Origin: Microcaldota archaeon
GTDB lineage: Archaea > Micrarchaeota > Micrarchaeia > Micrarchaeales > Micrarchaeaceae
Direction of reading: 5' to 3'
Length of the DNA: 15,121 nt
Assembly (NCBI GenBank): GCA_028867845.1
Contig: JAGWFU010000009.1
Span: forward strand, 1-15,121
In this document: in pieces, positions 13,311 through 15,121 of the stretch
Numbering within the stretch: the stretch's first letter is position 1
How the letters are laid out: each line of letters starts with the position of its first letter
Notes under the pieces: generated by a model
Database searches by the model: none
Told to the model about the DNA's origin: nothing
Seen by the model: the letters and a program-made list of their open reading frames with translations, nothing else
Program-made: the position numbers and the translations under genes

Positions 13311-13595
13311 TCAGTACCTGGAGACCCTGGGCTTGGGCTTCTGCTCGCCATCAGCCCTGGGTGGTAGAGTGGATTCCTTTGAGAGCTCCCTGTAAAATGC
13401 AAGGAATATCTCCCTTATGTAGGTGCCCTTGGAGTTGTTTATTTTGATTGCCTCGGAGAACTGGTTAACCCCCTTGAACTTGTCCTGTATTATCTCCCAG
13501 CCTACCTTGACCTGTCGCGTGGTAAGGCCTCCGCTCTTCATGCTTAATTCTGCAATTTGCTTATCGTTAAGCTCTATCAACTCAGCACCGATCAC
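13311..13595 (-). CDS. Unrecognised small helical protein (A)
   Basis: 94-residue protein, not recognised. Its central part (about 10-70) aligns with the 85-residue neighbour B: LT-x2-Q at 24-28, then E-I-x2-D-[KR]-[FY]-K-G at 34-42, then a final amphipathic helix. The C-terminus is basic and Pro-rich (QKPKPRVSRY). The start is a GTG at 13595 placed directly after the TGA of the DHH gene with no spacing; no ATG is available before residue 19. An ATG overlapping the DHH stop (13597-13599) is out of frame. Direct abutment implies translational coupling with the DHH phosphoesterase. No membrane segment or signal is seen. Confidence 0.72.
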   Translation of the reverse strand: MIGAELIELNDKQIAELSMKSGGLTTRQVKVGWEIIQDKFKGVNQFSEAIKINNSKGTYIREIFLAFYRELSKESTLPPRADGEQKPKPRVSRY

Positions 13596-14585
13596 TCATT
13601 TGGTTTTCAGCCTTTTAACAACTTCCCTCAAGAAGGCATCGGTGAATTCTGCTGACTTGCTCTTGCCCGTGCCGTACGCGCCTGCTGCTGAGGGATGGCC
13701 GCCTCCGCTGCCATTTATTATCCCCGCAAGTCCCCTCATTATGACTCCAAGATGCACACCGCTCTGCTCAAGCTCGGGCCGCATCCTTGCTGAGAAGGAT
13801 ATCTCCTTCCTGCTTACCGTGTGGAAGAGCGAGATATCGGCGCCTATCTTTATGGCGTCGTCCGCCATGTGGTTGGCCTGGTAGCTGGACCTGCCGTAGA
13901 CGAACAGCCTGCCCGATATTATCTCCCTTTTTGCCGAGAAGAGGTCTTTGACTCCGGTATACCTGTCGTTCACTGAGGGTGTGGACTTGAGCATGAGCGA
14001 CAGCGTACTGTAATCTGTGCCTCCAGCCTCAAGCAGCCTGCCTATCTGCATAAATGTCTGTGGCGTAGAGTTCATGAGTTCGGCTGAATCAGAGATTATG
14101 CCGAGCGCGAGCAGCTTTGCCTCGTTCCTCGAGAGCCTTATTCCAGACTGCTCGACCACATCAAAGACTATGCTGGACGCGGAGTTGTAGCCCTCGTCGT
14201 CGTATACTAGAATTTCTTTGCTCACCTGTTTTGGCGCATGGTGATCTATCACTATTATAGTGCCTACGAAGTCCTTGAGTTTCTGCCTGAACGCCCCGCA
14301 GTCCTCGAAGTTGTTCACGTCGGACAGGATTACGAGCTGTGCGCTGCCGTCAAAATCGTCGGTTATGGACTCGGGGTCGAATCCCAGTTTCTTGAGTATG
14401 CTCTTCGAGTGGGATGTTATCGTATCGGGAGTGGCTACGCTGTAGCTCTTGAAAAACTTAGAAAGGATCAGTGAGGATGCTATGGCGTCTGTGTCGCCCA
14501 TCGAGTGGAAGGTGAGCAACGCCCTCTTTCCGCTGTATGACTGCAGTAATTTGGCCAGGGAACCGGAGTCCCTTATCTCCTTCAT
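13596..14585 (-). CDS. DHH/DHHA1-family phosphoesterase
   Basis: 329-residue Mn-dependent phosphoesterase related to RecJ, nanoRNase (NrnA) and archaeal DHH proteins, acting on nucleic acid ends, short oligonucleotides, pAp or cyclic dinucleotides. Motifs in order are FHSMGDTDA (H27, D31, D33), SDVNNFED (D89), IDHHAPK (D114-H115-H116), GIISDSAEL (D166), and the DHHA1 signature GGGHPSAAG (294-302). All catalytic positions appear intact and length matches the NrnA-like group (about 320). It is 18 bases downstream of prefoldin beta and directly followed by gene A, so it is likely in one operon with both. The exact substrate cannot be fixed from sequence. Confidence 0.9.
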   Translation of the reverse strand: MKEIRDSGSLAKLLQSYSGKRALLTFHSMGDTDAIASSLILSKFFKSYSVATPDTITSHSKSILKKLGFDPESITDDFDGSAQLVILSDVNNFEDCGAFRQKLKDFVGTIIVIDHHAPKQVSKEILVYDDEGYNSASSIVFDVVEQSGIRLSRNEAKLLALGIISDSAELMNSTPQTFMQIGRLLEAGGTDYSTLSLMLKSTPSVNDRYTGVKDLFSAKREIISGRLFVYGRSSYQANHMADDAIKIGADISLFHTVSRKEISFSARMRPELEQSGVHLGVIMRGLAGIINGSGGGHPSAAGAYGTGKSKSAEFTDAFLREVVKRLKTK

Positions 14586-14603
14586 CGCACCATGTTATGT
14601 ACG

Positions 14604-14942
14604 CTATTGCTTGATGTCCTTGAGCGCCTTTGTGAGGTCCTCCCTTAGCGTCTTCTCCTTCTTGGACAGCTCGTCTATCTGCTTCGTGAGTATGCTTATC
14701 CTCATGTCCGCGCTCTCCTGCCTCTCCTTCAGGCTCTTGGCGGCCGAGTCCTTTGCAACGTCCACCATAACGCCGCCGACTGCGAGGTATATCTTGCCCG
14801 GCGACTTCTCGACCTCGGCGAATGCCTCCTTCAGGTCCTCCTTCTGCGCGCCGAACTGTTCCCTCTGCATGGAAAGCTGCTGAAGCTGCTCCTGTATCTG
14901 CTGGTACTCCCTTGTCATCTTCTCAAGCTCGTCTCTTTCCAT
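14604..14942 (-). CDS. pfdB: Prefoldin beta subunit
   Basis: 112-residue cochaperone subunit. With prefoldin alpha it forms a jellyfish-like hexamer that hands unfolded proteins to the thermosome, whose gene is also in this window. Two long coiled-coil helices (about 2-45 and 68-110) flank the beta-hairpin segment KIYLAVGGVMVDV (50-62), the recognisable beta-subunit signature. Glu, Gln and Lys content is high, as expected. GTGAT lies 3 bases before the ATG and could serve as a short SD. It is the first full gene after nuoD on this strand and probably starts the unit containing the DHH gene. Confidence 0.93.
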   Translation of the reverse strand: MERDELEKMTREYQQIQEQLQQLSMQREQFGAQKEDLKEAFAEVEKSPGKIYLAVGGVMVDVAKDSAAKSLKERQESADMRISILTKQIDELSKKEKTLREDLTKALKDIKQ

Positions 14943-14974
14943 GGAATCACGACGATTACTATTGTAAGAAAAAG

Positions 14975-14982
14975 CTTATAAC
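14975..14982 (-). promoter_or_regulatory. TATA box of the prefoldin beta operon
   Basis: The minus strand reads GTTATAAG, centred about 36 bases upstream of ATG 14942. Expected transcription start is near 14952, leaving a short leader of about 10 bases with GTGAT. It lies just after the nuoD stop. Confidence 0.45.
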
Positions 14983-14984
14983 AC

Positions 14985-15121
14985 TCACCTGTCCACCTCT
15001 GCCAGGACGATGTCAATGGAGCCTAGCACGGGGAATAGATCCGCAAACTTTGCGTTGACCGACATCCTGCTCAGTATCGACAGGTTGGCAAAGGCGGGAG
15101 ACCTCATGTATATCCTGTAGG
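14985..15121 (-). CDS. nuoD: NADH dehydrogenase-like complex I subunit D (NuoD), C-terminal fragment
   Basis: The last 44 residues of a protein that enters from the right edge. It begins YRIYMRSPAFANLS and ends FPVLGSIDIVLAEVDR, matching the C-terminus of the 49-kDa/NuoD subunit of respiratory complex I (usual ending G-S-I-D-x-V-x-G-E-[VL]-D-R). The related [NiFe] hydrogenase large subunits end in a metal-binding D-P-C-x2-C; that is absent here, so this is a Nuo/Fpo-type respiratory subunit rather than an energy-converting hydrogenase. The subunit lies at the quinone site at the membrane interface. The 5' part and start are outside the window. Confidence 0.88.
   Translation of the reverse strand, partial: YRIYMRSPAFANLSILSRMSVNAKFADLFPVLGSIDIVLAEVDR

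Noticed and set aside
1..15121. tRNA or rRNA genes, CRISPR arrays, insertion sequences or prophage remnants
   Set aside because: No cloverleaf-like intergenic sequence, regularly spaced direct repeats, transposase motifs or phage proteins were seen. The non-coding gaps are all short.

Overview
The window is archaeal chromosomal DNA. The diagnostic genes are a group II chaperonin (thermosome), archaeal-type adenylate kinase AdkA, ribosomal proteins L34e and L14e, prefoldin beta, an Mre11 nuclease and a Sulfolobus-type single-stranded DNA-binding protein. Genes are tightly packed on both strands, with AT-rich TATA-like boxes before the transcription units. Arg is written mostly AGG and Ile mostly ATA. 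The mix (compact genome, complex I NuoD, a DUF929 thioredoxin-like protein, crenarchaeal-type SSB) suggests an acidophilic or DPANN archaeon such as a Micrarchaeota member. That placement is inference only; no 16S or other decisive marker lies in the window.

Left part (1-5808) is about the cell envelope. It holds a UppP/BacA-type polyprenyl diphosphatase, a membrane-anchored secreted thioredoxin-like DUF929 protein, a divergently read alkaline-phosphatase-superfamily ('sulfatase') enzyme, a GT4 glycosyltransferase, and a flippase-like UPF0104 membrane protein just downstream of it. Together they could serve lipid-linked glycan or glycolipid assembly and lipid-carrier recycling.

The middle (5814-11104) is core information processing. 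A small SSB and an Mrp/NBP35-family ATPase are divergent from a shared promoter region. The Mrp protein lacks the family's C-terminal CxxC. Next comes the thermosome, then a tight string adkA, DUF106 (EMC3/YidC-like insertase), rpl34e, cmk and rpl14e. This string is the familiar tail of the archaeal ribosomal superoperon, here headed by the thermosome rather than secY.

Right part (11119-15121) is read entirely leftward: the C-terminus of NuoD, prefoldin beta, a DHH/DHHA1 phosphoesterase, three small unrecognised proteins, and mre11. The three unrecognised proteins appear to carry four diverged copies of one helical module of about 55-60 residues, and the last is coupled to mre11 by a 4-base overlap. 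This is the best candidate for an undescribed system in the window, possibly a lineage-specific set of DNA-repair or nucleic-acid-binding accessory proteins. No rRNA, tRNA, CRISPR array, insertion sequence or phage gene was seen, and no stretch over 300 bases lacks a gene.
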